64,000 bases of DNA from Trema orientale (lineage: Eukaryota > Streptophyta > Magnoliopsida > Rosales > Cannabaceae). The translations under genes were made by a program, and so were the position numbers. Every line of letters starts with the position of its first letter. Within the stretch, counting starts at the first letter, position 1. The DNA is taken from assembly GCA_002914845.1 (NCBI GenBank), contig JXTC01000191.1, positions 190,771-254,770 on the forward strand, read 5' to 3'. The notes beneath the pieces were generated by a model that worked only from the letters and a program-made list of their open reading frames with translations, did not search any database and was not told where the DNA came from. Below are positions 49,803-61,003 of the stretch, in pieces.

Positions 49803-50235
49803 GTTTGACCGTGGTCGAATTTTTTTTCAACTAGATCAGGCTGTCGTCCTCAATATATTCAATAGCAATTTCAATTAGGGTCAAATAATTGCATTTTTCT
49901 GACATGTAGAAACCAGAAAGTATAACTAATTGGTCGATTATCAATCATCCAAAAGTTTAAGCTATTAACAGGTGGGTTAATAATATTCTCCTACCAATAC
50001 CTCAATAATCCCGTGGGGGAAAAGATGACATTTTTGGCCCATTGAAGGTCAAATAAAGACAGTCCCGAGCATTCAAAGTGTTCATGAGGATTTTTCCCTG
50101 CTTTTGTACATCAAAAGTGGGAGTAATTTGAGTAAGGTGAAAACAAAAATTATGTTATATTGTTTTTAGTTTAAACTGACAAACTAAATAAAGGTGGTAA
50201 TTGTCTATTTAACCCAACTTAAATCCATAGATGTA
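48620..50235. other. Intergenic stretch between the GRP and UTP6 genes
   Basis: 3' UTR of the GRP gene followed by AT-rich sequence without genes. 49744-49798 is an uninterrupted (AT)n run of about 55 bases. 49430-49660 contains AAGTAGTATTTTTCCAAA-like words in both orientations, perhaps an old MITE. Confidence 0.5.
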
Positions 50236-50273
50236 GTATTGGGCTTATAATTTTTCTTTGGTCCATCCTTAAT

Positions 50274-50450
50274 TGGGCCATTATATAACAACTGTTTTCT
50301 TCTTCTTCAAGTCCGAGACCGGCCCACGATCCTCACAATCGCTTCGACAAACAATATCGATATCGAACGTCTTTGGTTCGCAGCACCGAGCATTTGTCCT
50401 TCTCCGCCTCTTAAACCCTAACCGAGAAAAATCTCTAAACCCTAACAAAA
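50274..50450 (+). promoter_or_regulatory. UTP6 promoter with site II motifs and two telo-boxes
   Basis: TGGGCC at 50274-50279 and GGCCCA at 50321-50326 are site II elements. AAACCCTAA occurs at 50413-50421 and 50437-50445, just before the ATG at 50451; these are telo-boxes. This combination is characteristic of plant ribosomal protein and ribosome-biogenesis genes and fits the product. TTATATAA at 50281-50288 could serve as a weak TATA box. Confidence 0.85.
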
Positions 50451-53400
50451 ATGGCGGACGTGGTTCAGTACCGCCTGGAGCGCATGGTCAACGAGCTCGA
50501 CGACCTCGAGCGTCGCGGGCTCTTCACACGCCGTGAGATCGCCGAGATAGTCAAGCAGCGCCGCAAGTTCGAGTACCGGCTGAAGCGGCCGAGTCCGCTC
50601 AAGCAGGACTATCTGGCTTACATCGAGTATGAGACTCAGCTCGACTCGCTCCGACGGCTGAGGAAGAAGTCGGTGGCGCGGGAGCTGACGAATAAGGGAA
50701 TTGACTATAAGAAGAAGACGAAGAAGTCGGTTTCTGACTACGCCGGCGTTGTGAGGATTGTTGACATTTATAGGCTCGCGGTTATGCGGTACAAGGGCGA
50801 CATTGATCTCTGGTTTCGGTACCTTGAGTTTTGTCGAGAACGAAGGCATGGAAAGATGAAGAAGGTAACATTTCGTTTTGTTATTATATATTTTTGCCTC
50901 TGTTTGGTAGCTGGGAAAGTGGAGGAAAATATGATGAGTATCGTGGTTTTGATTTATTTTGTGTTTAAGTAGTTTGAGCTAATCAAGGTTAGTTTTTGTG
51001 TTTTTTCAGGTCCCCATATTGAATTTTTAGGGATGATTAACTTTTTATTGGTTTGATTCTGGTTCTGTTTGGTTACTGAGAAAAGCGAAGATAGGAAGGG
51101 AAAGTTCATATCTTAGGTTTTAAGTTTAATGGTCTTCTAATTCTTCTATTTTGTCCACTAGGTTTGTTTAATCTAATGTTCTAAGGAATTAGTGTGAGTT
51201 TGGATATTTTTTTTTTCTTTTTTCTTTTGCTCATTTCATAATTCATATCATATTTTTGCAGGTCCTAGCTCAGGCTATTAGGTTTCATCCTAAGGTCCCG
51301 GGACTTTGGATTTATGCTGCTGCTTGGGAATTTGATCATAACTTAAATGTTGCAGCTGCTCGGGCTCTTATGCAGAGTGGTTTGAGAGTTTGTCCTACTT
51401 CAGAAGAGCTTTGGATAGAGTATCTTCGGATGGAACTCACTTATCTTAATAAGTTAAAGGCCCGAAAGGTTGCTCTTGGAGAGGATGAGGGAACTCTTAT
51501 CCGTGATAAAAAAGTGGCCGATGACAAACAATGGAGAGATGAAAATGATGATTTATTTATGCCCCTTAATGATGAAAGAGAAAAGAATGGATCGGATTCA
51601 GAGAGCAAGGAGACACCAGGGAAAGTAGATATGTTTAGGGAGCAAGGGTTCAGTATGTTAAGAACCATATATGCTGGAGCAGTTGAAGCTGTTCCTTCTA
51701 GTTTAGTCCTGAGAAAACGATTTTTCGAGGTACTGGATGCGGTAGACTTGGCTCACTCAGAAGATATGCGCAACCAGATTCTGAGTGAGATGAGAAGAGA
51801 TTTTTCAACAGAACCAGAGTACTGGAACTGGCTTGCCAGACTTGAATTTGATCCTGAAACTACAGAGGGCATGAGTGAAGAACTCATGCTTTCGCAAACA
51901 GAGAAAGCAATTCAGGTACAAAGTCTAATTTCTACATAAACCACTTTCTTTTCTTTATCCCCTTTCATACTTGTTAGAAATATTTGTATGACTGGTTGTT
52001 CTTGCATTGTTAAAAGCTTAGCAAACATTTTTGAAGTGATATCTTTTACTCATAGATAATGAGATTCGTGCATTCACTGGATCTCTTTATTTTATGTTGC
52101 CTTAATCGTTTGCCAAAAATCTCTGGATTTTGTAATGACTAGGTATATGAGGAGGCTCTTAAAGTTCTACCTTCAGCCACGATGTTCAATATTTACTCAA
52201 AGTTTTTGATGGGTGTTATTCTTCTACGAAAAGGAGAAAAAGTAATTTCTGGGTTGTCAGGTCAACATGCAACTTATGTATCATATCTTTTGGGGTTATA
52301 TGAGAAGGCTGAAACAATAGGGTGTATCACTGAGGATCTTGCATACCAGCATATTTCATTTTATTTGCAAGTTGGAAGGCTGGATGAAGCAAGGAAACTG
52401 GCAGATAAGCTTTGCTGTGAAAAATTTTCAGATTCAATACAATTATGGCTATTAAAGGCCTCGCTAGAAGTCAGACATATTACAAGGGATTTTCTGTCTC
52501 CAACTAAATATGACCTGCTATCTATATTTGGACTCGTGAAGGATGTTTTGACCAAAGCCTCTGTTTCAAAAGCCGAGAGCTTGTGGCTCATGGTGTGTTA
52601 TCTATACTTCTTTATTCTGTTTTTCAATTTTTTTTTTTTTTTTTGGTTGACGTCCAATCTTTGTGTTGATATTTTTTCATGTGGTGTGAATGATTCAGCG
52701 TTATCTACATAATAAGATAATGTTTGAAACCTGCCTTATTTATATTGTTGTATCTAGTTTAACATTTTCTCATATGCAGGCACTCAAATTGTTTTCAACC
52801 CAAAAAGAATATTTCAACAAGCTGGTTGATCTTTCTATTGTATCATTAGCTAAAAATGGAGACAGTGACAATGGGTTTTCCCTCTCGTCTGCTATTGTGA
52901 ATTTTGTTTTCCAAAAGGAAGGAATTCAAAATGCGAGAGAAATGTATAAGCGGTATGTCATTAGATATTAAGCTTGGTATATTTTCCTTTGGGTGATGAA
53001 ATACTCATCTTCATAATTACTTTTGCACTTGAAAGCTATGTGACATTATGATCCAATGCAATTGCCGAATAAGTTTAGTACCTTAGTCTCCGCTGTTTCT
53101 CTTCTGAAAAAGTTTTAAGCTTGTAATTTGCTTCGGCTGCAGCTTCCTTGCTTTGCCACATCCGGGGCTTGCTATTTACAGAAATTGCATCGAGTTGGAA
53201 ACCAACCTAGCATCTGTCAGTAATAAAGATGGGCTTCTAAATGCTCGGAAGTTGTACGAATCTGCACTCACAACTTACAGCCAAAATGTGAGCTTGTGGC
53301 AAAATTACTACCTATTGGAAACAAAGGTTAGTTTTCTTCTCCGTTTAACAAAAAAACAAGTACATTAGGATTGGGAATGCCATTTGATTTTATCTGAACA

Positions 53401-53744
53401 CGGCACCAGTCACTCTGGTCAATAATTACAAAATCTTATGACATTATCGAACACTCTGAATTAGCGTATGAGTCTTTAATCTGAACCTTGCTATCTCGTT
53501 TTCCAAAAAGAATTGGTTTATGTTTAAAGTTGCTGATGATTTACGGTGGTTTAGTACCGCATATATAATCATCAGTTTGAATCTTGTCAGAGAGGCACAT
53601 CTATGTCATATTAGTTATGAACATTTCACTCACAAGGTTTTTCTGATTTTGCAGATGGGAACATCTGAAACTGCTAGTGCTGTCTATTGGCGTGCAAGAA
53701 AGATTCTAAAGGACACTGCTGCTCTCATTACCCCAGATTTTTAA
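50451..53744 (+). CDS. UTP6: U3 small nucleolar RNA-associated protein 6 (UTP6)
   Basis: Six exons: 50451-50864, 51262-51915, 52143-52592, 52780-52952, 53143-53326 and 53655-53744, all with GT-AG introns. They encode about 654 residues, close to the usual plant length. The N-terminus (MADVVQYRLERMVNELDDLE, then LFTRREIAEIVKQRRKFEYR) is the UTP6 signature domain. HAT (half-a-TPR) repeats follow, for example WFRYLEFCRER, KVPGLWIYAAAWEFD, WIEYLRMEL, EYWNWLARLEFDP and NVSLWQNYYLLETK near the C-terminus. UTP6 is a nucleolar subunit of the UTP-B part of the SSU processome that processes 18S pre-rRNA. An acidic, charged insert lies around residues 220-260. No frameshift or internal stop was seen; the gene appears intact and housekeeping. 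Confidence 0.95.
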
Positions 53745-54584
53745 ATGTTCATTGTACATTCAATTCAATTTTGACCCTTTTAACGTTTAGTATAAAAAGA
53801 AGCAAAACGGAAGAGGTGTAACTCCATTTATATCGATAATGATGTCAACTTTTTTTGTCTTAAAACTTTTCCTGCGCATCGGTGAGATTCTTGACCGGCA
53901 ACAGTGCTCGAATATGGCTAACATGCTGGTAACTGTTCAGTGCCGTGGTTCAGCAACGTCAATGAGTATTGATAGCCGAAAAATTAAAGTACCCTTGCAC
54001 CAAGTTCATCCAATTCTGGAGTCTGGACGGACTTGCATTTCGAGCAGTTGTGATCACTGCATTAAAGACTTATTTACATGGGAAAGGGCTGACTTTTACA
54101 TTTTTTTTTTTTCGGTGAAGGAAGACTTTACATATCTTACTACATGAAAGATTTAAATGTTTTACACATGAAAACTTTGAAATATTGAAGCTTATCATGC
54201 TGCTCTCTCTCTCGCTGTTTGTTTTTCTTTAATTTTTTTCCTTACACTGTTTAAGATGGAGAAGAATGGGCTGCCCTTAGAAACTACTATAAACCTGAAC
54301 CCCATGGATGGATGTGATTCGGGGAAAATGACTTTTTGGGTGCGGAAGCATTACGCTCTAGGCCACTGTGGACTCACCACCTGCATTTGCAAATAATCAT
54401 GTAATTAGCCAAAACATCTATTACTGCAGCTACTTCCTTTTCAGAGTTCTTCCAAGGCCGTCCCCCACACCCAAACAAAATAAATAAATAAAAATAAAAG
54501 ACAAAACCACGAATAGATGATAAACGGATTGATGACATGAAAATGCTGGACCTCATAAGCTTTTTCAACTTGTTAACTTGAAGA
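53745..54584. other. UTP6 3' region and convergent intergenic space
   Basis: The first few hundred bases are probably 3' UTR; the frame at 53839-54147 has no recognisable features. The two genes converge here, so their 3' UTRs could overlap. A minus-strand frame at 54374-54610 overlaps the end of the next gene and is considered a shadow or part of its 3' UTR. Confidence 0.5.
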
Positions 54585-56091
54585 CTATGATAATAGCGAC
54601 CTAACCTCAAGTGTGCTAAACACTAATAGCATTCGGCTAGCAACTACTGACGGCTCCTCGGCTCGTCCCACCACTGCCATTTGCTCTAGTTGAAGTGTCT
54701 TTACAGGAAGCCTGCGGCAAACACACAAAACAATTGTCCAAGCCAAATAAAGAACATACATAGAAAATGATCGAGGACAGTACTGAAAGCTTTCATATAG
54801 GATGTTAGTTTCTTCATCAGAGTTCAAAGTCAGATTGCGAATGACGAATAGGAAACCGATATATTTTTTCTTCGGATGAGCTAATGATAGTGATAAGCAG
54901 AGAGGAAGGATTGGAACACATAATTCAATAAATTCCATCAACAAGCAAAACGTACCAACATAAAGCTGCACACGCGATAGTAATGCTAAAAGAGAGAGAT
55001 GTCATATGGTGGAAGCACCTTACCATGCCATTCCTCGCACGTAATATGCATTTGCTATGAGAGCACAAAATCCCTTCCACTGAAGCCTTACTTCATCTGA
55101 CACTGGAGGAGTAGTTGACCACCTAACTACAGTCGGTTGTGGTGTGCACAGTATGGTAATGAATATAATGCTCAACCACAAAATGCACTCATCAACCTGC
55201 ATCATGGAAAAAGAAAAAGGAACTAAGGGCTTTCACTTCTTAAACCGTTAACCAAATTTTACGATCCCCTCACTTTTTTTAACAACTTTTCATCTGTTTT
55301 TGCTTTAAATGAAATAAGGTTACATCATATTGTCACTCCTATTGGTTTGACAAATTTATTTAAGAAAGAAGTTCCCTCACCTCCTCTGACCCAATCTTGG
55401 ATTTCAAACTGGTGCTTCCACCATAACTTTGCATAGCTTCAATTTGAACACCAGATTCTTTCATATCAGTGAGTTCTTTCCTTAACCCTTCATCGGTGCA
55501 GCCTAGCGCATATGCATTCACCCCAGCACTGATAAACTCCTGATTAAACGAAAGCGTTATTCGTGTAAAGACAATTTAAGTGAACCTCACAAAACAACAG
55601 AGCAAGCATAAGCAAACCACTGAATATACTTTTAGGTTGTCACCTCCTCCGCGGTCAACCACATTCCTGTACCGCCTGAACAAAGTGATCGCTATGTTGC
55701 GCGATGAACGATACTCCTCATCCGATGGAATTGAATCATCCAACCGGCACTAAACATATCAAAATTGTATTTACACATTAATTACTTAAACAAAGCAAAA
55801 AATCTTCTACAATTCACCAAAAACTCGCAGTCAAATACTCACTAGCCACTTCTTGGAAGCCACATGGTGAGGAACATAATGGGTATTGAGTTGAAAACGG
55901 CCTTTCCAGGAAAACAATGAAGAATGTAGCGCACATTTACACGGGGTCCTCAATAGTTTGGGAGGTAATGAATCATTGCTCAAGGAATTGACATGGCTAC
56001 ACTTAGATGGCAATGCCTCATGATGCAGAGTATTATAATCTGGGTATGTAAGGCACTTTGTAGTAGCCACCGGTGCATACACCATCAACAT
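54585..56091 (-). CDS. Conserved plant protein, probably plastid-targeted, function unknown
   Basis: Five exons on the minus strand: 56091-55843, 55749-55630, 55539-55381, 55196-55024 and 54711-54585. They give about 275 residues in one frame. The N-terminal 80 or so residues are rich in Ser, His, Lys and Pro and poor in acidic residues, like a chloroplast transit peptide. The middle has YRSSRNIAITLFRRYRNVVD and an EFISAGVNAYALGCTDEG segment. The C-terminal half has one hydrophobic stretch (CILWLSIIFITILCTPQPTV) and the conserved block WKGFCALIANAYYVRGMAWL and VASRMLLVFSTLE. I recall this pattern from a plant-only family sometimes labelled seed maturation-like protein, but I cannot name a function. 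After FSTLE a GGTTAGG could be a splice donor, so the last six residues (VRSLLS) may be intron read-through. A three-codon upstream ORF precedes the start. Confidence 0.75.
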
Positions 56092-57540
56092 GTTTAGACC
56101 ATGATAATATTGCCTTCAAAAAATCCAATATTAATACCCAAACAATTAGATACGAAACGTTTTCCAACAAAACAAAGGGTATACTAAATACATGTATACT
56201 AAATTCATAAGAAAAGAATGGGAAAAACTTCAACTCAAATCAATTATAACCCAGATAATCAAACGCAAAAAGATGCTCAAATTCACCAACTTTTAAAAGG
56301 GTAAGCTTGAAAAGAACTATTTCAGGTCCGAACTTCCCAAAGGTTGACTATTGACAATACAGATCAAATAGAGCAGTGATAAAAAAGCTCAAACAACACA
56401 GGGAGATGTTTAAAAAGTACTGACCTTTTCAGAATTCAGATAACCTCATCTGCAAAATAAAAGGACTCGAGAAGAAGCTTCAAGCTTCAAACTTAAGACT
56501 TTGAGTGAATTAATGAATCAAATAACAATAAGAATTAATAATATTAGCAGGGTATTTTTAAATTAAAAAAAAAAAATCTGGAGATTCTTATTACTGAAGC
56601 CACCAATTATGAATGGCTCAAGAGATTCGGATTCATTTATTTTGGAAAAATATGAAGGAAAAGGAAAACATATTTATGGCTGCTATGAGAAATGGGAATC
56701 CACAAACGTGAGGGACTTCTCAGTTTGGCATTTGCAAGGCAACCTTGATAACGACGTCGCTTCATTCAATATGATTCCTAGTTTCAGTTAGATGACGAAG
56801 TTTTCTTGACACTATTCAAGGACCCGACGGACTACGCTACACCGTCAAGAACACATGGCCCTTGGGTGTTCCAAGTGGTTGTTTTCTGACTAATTGAATG
56901 CCTTTCCTCTCTTTATCTTTCTTATGACACGCACAACGTCATGTAATGGACTTTTTTGAAAAAAAAAAAGAAAAAAAAAACCGATAATGTATGATAATTT
57001 ACTTATTTTTTGAAGAATGACCAAAATAATATTTTTGCAAACTCTGTCTCACATTTTAATAATATAAGCTGTGATCACTCAATTGGTAAATGTAAGTGGT
57101 ATTAAAAAAGTCGGATAACTAGTTTACCAAAGTGTAAAATTTTGATAACTTTGAGAAGCAAAAACCCTTGGCCACTCCTAATCATCTTTTTCTTTCTTTT
57201 TTTTCTTTTTATACGTCTACTACCTTAATTACGATTTCTACTGAACCAGAAAGGGGAGGAAGGGTAGGATTTTTCTTTTCTATTTTTGTTTTTCTTTTTT
57301 CAATTTAAATCATCTTTTTATATATTTGAAGGTAAAGAAAAAGATTCCAAAAAAGCTCCATTTCATTATTTGGTTGAAAAACTCGAGTAAAAAAAAAAAA
57401 AAAAACCCTTCCCATTGCGTTCCAATGGAAAGTAATTTGATGAAATTTTAATTCCACCCACAGTTGTGGGTTGGGTCATGGGTGGAATGCTATTTCCATT
57501 TCATTGGAGCTTTTAATATTACCCCAAATAACTTCTACAT
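56092..57540. other. 5' region of the minus-strand gene, then AT-rich intergenic sequence
   Basis: 56092-56470 is probably promoter and untranslated leader of the plastid-protein gene. The rest has short frames (56609-56791) without recognisable domains and several A- and T-runs (56960-56980, 57380-57405). Confidence 0.4.
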
Positions 57541-58195
57541 GACTAATTCATTCAAGTCAGCCTCCCCAACGAGCGGCAACACCCGGTCAGAACAGAAGCC
57601 TTCGTCGACTTTCCACCATCAACACGGCGACGTTCTGCTGTAGACCTTCCTTCATGGACGACGTTTCGTCGAAGCTGGAGAGAGTAAGTCCCCTTCTCAT
57701 GTGTGACTTCAGTTTCACCCAAAGCCATAACTGAGCATCCAACGACTAATAGCAAGAATCAAATACTTCCTCTCTTTAGTCTTTACCTCTCCCCCCTCGC
57801 TGTCTCCTCTCCTCTCCTCTCCATTCCCATGCCTTTCACCCTTTACCCCTCAAAACCCAAATCCATCGCCACCAGCACCGCGGCCTCCACCATACCCATC
57901 CTTTACCCCCCCAAAATTCATGGTTATTAAAATTTTGTTTCTTTCAGCTTTGTATGGATGCTGATAAAATAATAGAAATCGGATTCAATTTCTGGATTTT
58001 TTTATGGCTTATAGTAAGAGCTGAAAATATTCATGAATTTCAACCTTTTTTTTTTTTTTTTTTTGGCGATGCACTAAACCGTGAGTAATTAAAAAGGATT
58101 CTTAGATTTGAATATGAGCTTTTTGTATTATTTAACACATTTTGTGTTCCAATTTGTCATGTTTTCTTGGTTAGAGCAATATATATATATTTTTT
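57541..58195. other. Intergenic stretch, possibly an old gene end
   Basis: 57560-57930 is more GC-rich and C-rich than its surroundings and includes frames 57552-57755 (minus) and 57703-57930 (plus). Neither has recognisable domains. It could be promoter or leader sequence of an unannotated gene, but no exon chain could be built. Confidence 0.3.
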
Positions 58196-58369
58196 GGGCG
58201 CGTCTACACAGTAGGGGCGTCTCTACGTAGGGTCCTGTCTATACACCGTTGGATGAGAATCTGTATATAAATAGATTCTCCACAGATTCCCGTTATTCTC
58301 TACAGATTTCCATCCAACGGTATATAAGGGGTGGCCCTACGTAGGGGCGCCCCTACTGTAGCCCTCCCC
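58196..58369. mobile_element. GC-rich foldback MITE, copy 3 (174 bp)
   Basis: It begins GGGCGCGTCTACACAGTAGG and ends CCCTACTGTAGCCCTCCCC, in the same orientation as copy 1, with the inner inverted repeat CCGTTGGATGAGAATCTGT and its partner. The flanks are T-rich on both sides, so the target duplication cannot be read with confidence. Confidence 0.88.
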
Positions 58370-58710
58370 TTTTTGGTCTTTTTTATATTTCTGAAGTAAT
58401 CAATGGTTTTTTTTTTTTTTTTTTTTTGCTTGTAAGCTTCTCATGTTCAACATCTATTGTTTGGAATTTAGTCTGCGATTTTACTGAAGAAGTTTTATAA
58501 GTATATCTAATTTATTATCTAAAGCCTTTGATAGTGATAATATTTCCCTTTTGTGTGTTTCAGAGTGTTCTTGCACTTAAATGGGATAATACTCCTGGAT
58601 GACTTATGAAGAACATAAGCACATCTGAATATATTAATATTTTCCCTGTAATACATTAGTGTTGAGTTAATTTGTCACACGTAGAAGAAGTTTTAAATAT
58701 ATGATTGTTT

Positions 58711-59012
58711 TGAATTTTATCTAAATATAATTTTTAGTAATTTTGAAGTTTAATGTGTACTTTTCTATAAAAAAATGTGATGTTAATAAAAAAAAATTAA
58801 TGATAATTGATAAATATAATTTAAATTACTTTAACATTTATTTTAAGTTCGAGGGTATTTTTGAATTTTATCTAAATATAATTTTTAGTAATTTTGAAGT
58901 TTAATGTGTATTTTTCTATCAAAAATGTGATGTTAATAAAAAAAATAATGATAATTGATAAATATAATTTAAATTACTTAAAATATTTATTTTAAGTTCG
59001 AGGGTATTTTTG
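58711..59012. repeat. 151-bp tandem duplication (two copies)
   Basis: Copy 1 is 58711-58861 and copy 2 is 58862-59012. Both run from TGAATTTTATCTAAATATAA to AAGTTCGAGGGTATTTTT. Differences are few and mostly in A-run lengths. Confidence 0.92.
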
Positions 59013-59320
59013 TCAAAATATAGCTAATTCCATCCATTTCCAAAGTCAACTAAACATAGAATACTCATTCAACTATTGATTCTAAGGCTCTAACCAAACA
59101 ACATACTAATTCTCCTATTTCTTTTTCATTCCATTCTGATTATCATTCCTATTCCTATTTCTATTCCTATTCCATCGTTACAACCAAACAGGACCTTAGA
59201 TTTTGATCTATGGAGGTTTCATGTCACCTTATTTTAGATTTGTGTGAGTTTTATTTATGTTTGTGTGTGCATTTTATTGTTTTTTTTTTTTTTTCTAGAT
59301 TTCATAGTTAAGATATGATC
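59013..59320. other. AT-rich stretch before the Sirevirus LTR
   Basis: 59130-59200 has repeated ATTCCTATTCCTATT words ending in AACCAAACAGGACC, a pattern common at the end of plant DNA transposons. No gene. Confidence 0.35.
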
Positions 59321-60565
59321 TGTAAGTCCAAGGTTAGCTAACCCAAGAGGGGAAGTGAATTGGGTTTTAAAAATTTTTACAAATTTTTCTTGAAAAGCAA
59401 GCAAATTATGCAAGTAATAATAATAACAAGTAAAAGATAGCTAAATTGCATGCACAATCTAAAGATAAATAAATTAAAGAGATAGGGATAGAGAAATGCA
59501 AATGTTATTTTTTACGAAATTCAACAAATACTTCGGTTTGTCTACGTCTTCGGGTCTTGGCAATCCGTTTCGAGCGTTCCACTATCGGATCAAGAGAATG
59601 GGCTTGACCGTCCATTTTACACAATGAGTGCTTTCTCCTTAGGCATACTCTCGCTTTTACAATAGAGTTGAGTCTGACTCTATTACGCCTAAGTCGGATT
59701 ATTTGGACTCGGCTGCCAATCTCGCCTAAACTGGGTTGTTTATGAATCTGGTGTCAACCTAACCTCACAAATATAATTTGGTTTTTGTTTTTGTTGAAAC
59801 ACTCAATTAAAATATCTCTTAAGAAAAGAATTGATACAAGATAAGACTAGAGAGAATAAATAGGAACACAAGATATGATCTAGTTTGGCTTAATTGAATC
59901 TTTTTGTGAAAAAGTGGATATAAAAGTTTAATTCACAAAAGATGATTTGATAAACAATCTATCATTTTTGGCAGACCGAAAGTGAACTTTCGGTCGACCG
60001 AAAATACTAGCCGTTGAAAGTGCGGTTGTAACAGTCGAATTTGAAAAGCAGTTAAAACAAAAACAGAGGAATCGGTAGACCGATTCTGGGGATCGGTCTA
60101 CCAATTTTATCCGAGAGCTGTTTTTGGATTTTATTTCAAGTCTTTTTCAATTATTTTCAAAATGTGACTTTATAGATTGATTTAATATGTAATATAGGAG
60201 CTATAGAAATTCATAAATCAATTTAAAAGCTTGTGTAAAATAAATTTTATATTTTAATTTGAGATAAATAGATTTGACAGTTTAGCTTTGAAAATTTTCA
60301 ATATTATGAAAAATTTGAGCCATTAAGATCATACAATGTGTAGACAAATATTCAAGTACAAGACTAAGTATATAACCTTTGCTAGTCTAGGTCTTGTTAT
60401 TTTGATCTTTGTCTTCGAGTTCTTTTCTATAATCCATTTTGAATTTCTTGTAATCTTTTCATTTTTAACTTATTACACACTCAAGTATATTATTAGCTCT
60501 TAATCATGTGTTTGTTAGCTTCCAAATATGAGAGTAGGATTGATGACACAAAGCATGACTCAACA
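59321..60565 (-). repeat. 3' LTR of the Sirevirus element
   Basis: On the minus strand it starts TGTTGAGTCATGC directly after the polypurine tract and probably ends CTTACA at 59321. That outer limit is inferred from a TGTAAG start on the plus strand and the usual LTR phrase CCCAAGAGGGG near 59342. It contains a perfect 20-base hairpin at 59975-59994 and the palindrome ATCGGTAGACCGAT at 60071-60084. Confidence 0.7.
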
Positions 60566-61003
60566 ATCTCTCCCTTTTAGATGATAACAAATATTTGATT
60601 TAAAATAAGTAAGAAGTAAGAAAATAAGTTAAGTAAACGGTCCTTACCAAATCTTGATTGCCCTCCCTTAAAGCATGCTTAATAAAAAGAGAGTAAAACT
60701 ACCCCTTAAACTTATAGAATATGCATATTTTATTATTATTTGAGCTCATAGATATTACTTATAAAGAAAAAATCTCATAGATACCAATTGAAATGAATTT
60801 AAATTACTTCACATACATCTTCTCCCCCTTTTGATATTAAAAAAAAAAAAAAGGTAAATATAATATCCAATGTAAAGCATAGAAGAAAAAGTTCATACAT
60901 TGAATTTTAAGCACATAAAGCAAATAAACATAAAGTTCATAACTGAAATAATCACAATAAAGTTCAAAGCGTAAACGCATGGAGCATAAAACAATAAAAA
61001 AAT

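Noticed and set aside
50413..50445. Interstitial telomere repeat (CCCTAAA) near 50413-50445
   Set aside because: Only two separated AAACCCTAA units just before an ATG; this is the telo-box promoter pattern and not a telomeric array.
54374..54610. Alternative last exon of the minus-strand gene
   Set aside because: The frame lacks a convincing acceptor in phase after FSTLE, and its residues do not resemble the rest of the protein; kept only as a possibility to test.
57552..57930. Short frames in a GC-richer block
   Set aside because: No recognised domain, no exon chain and no conserved signature; left as intergenic.
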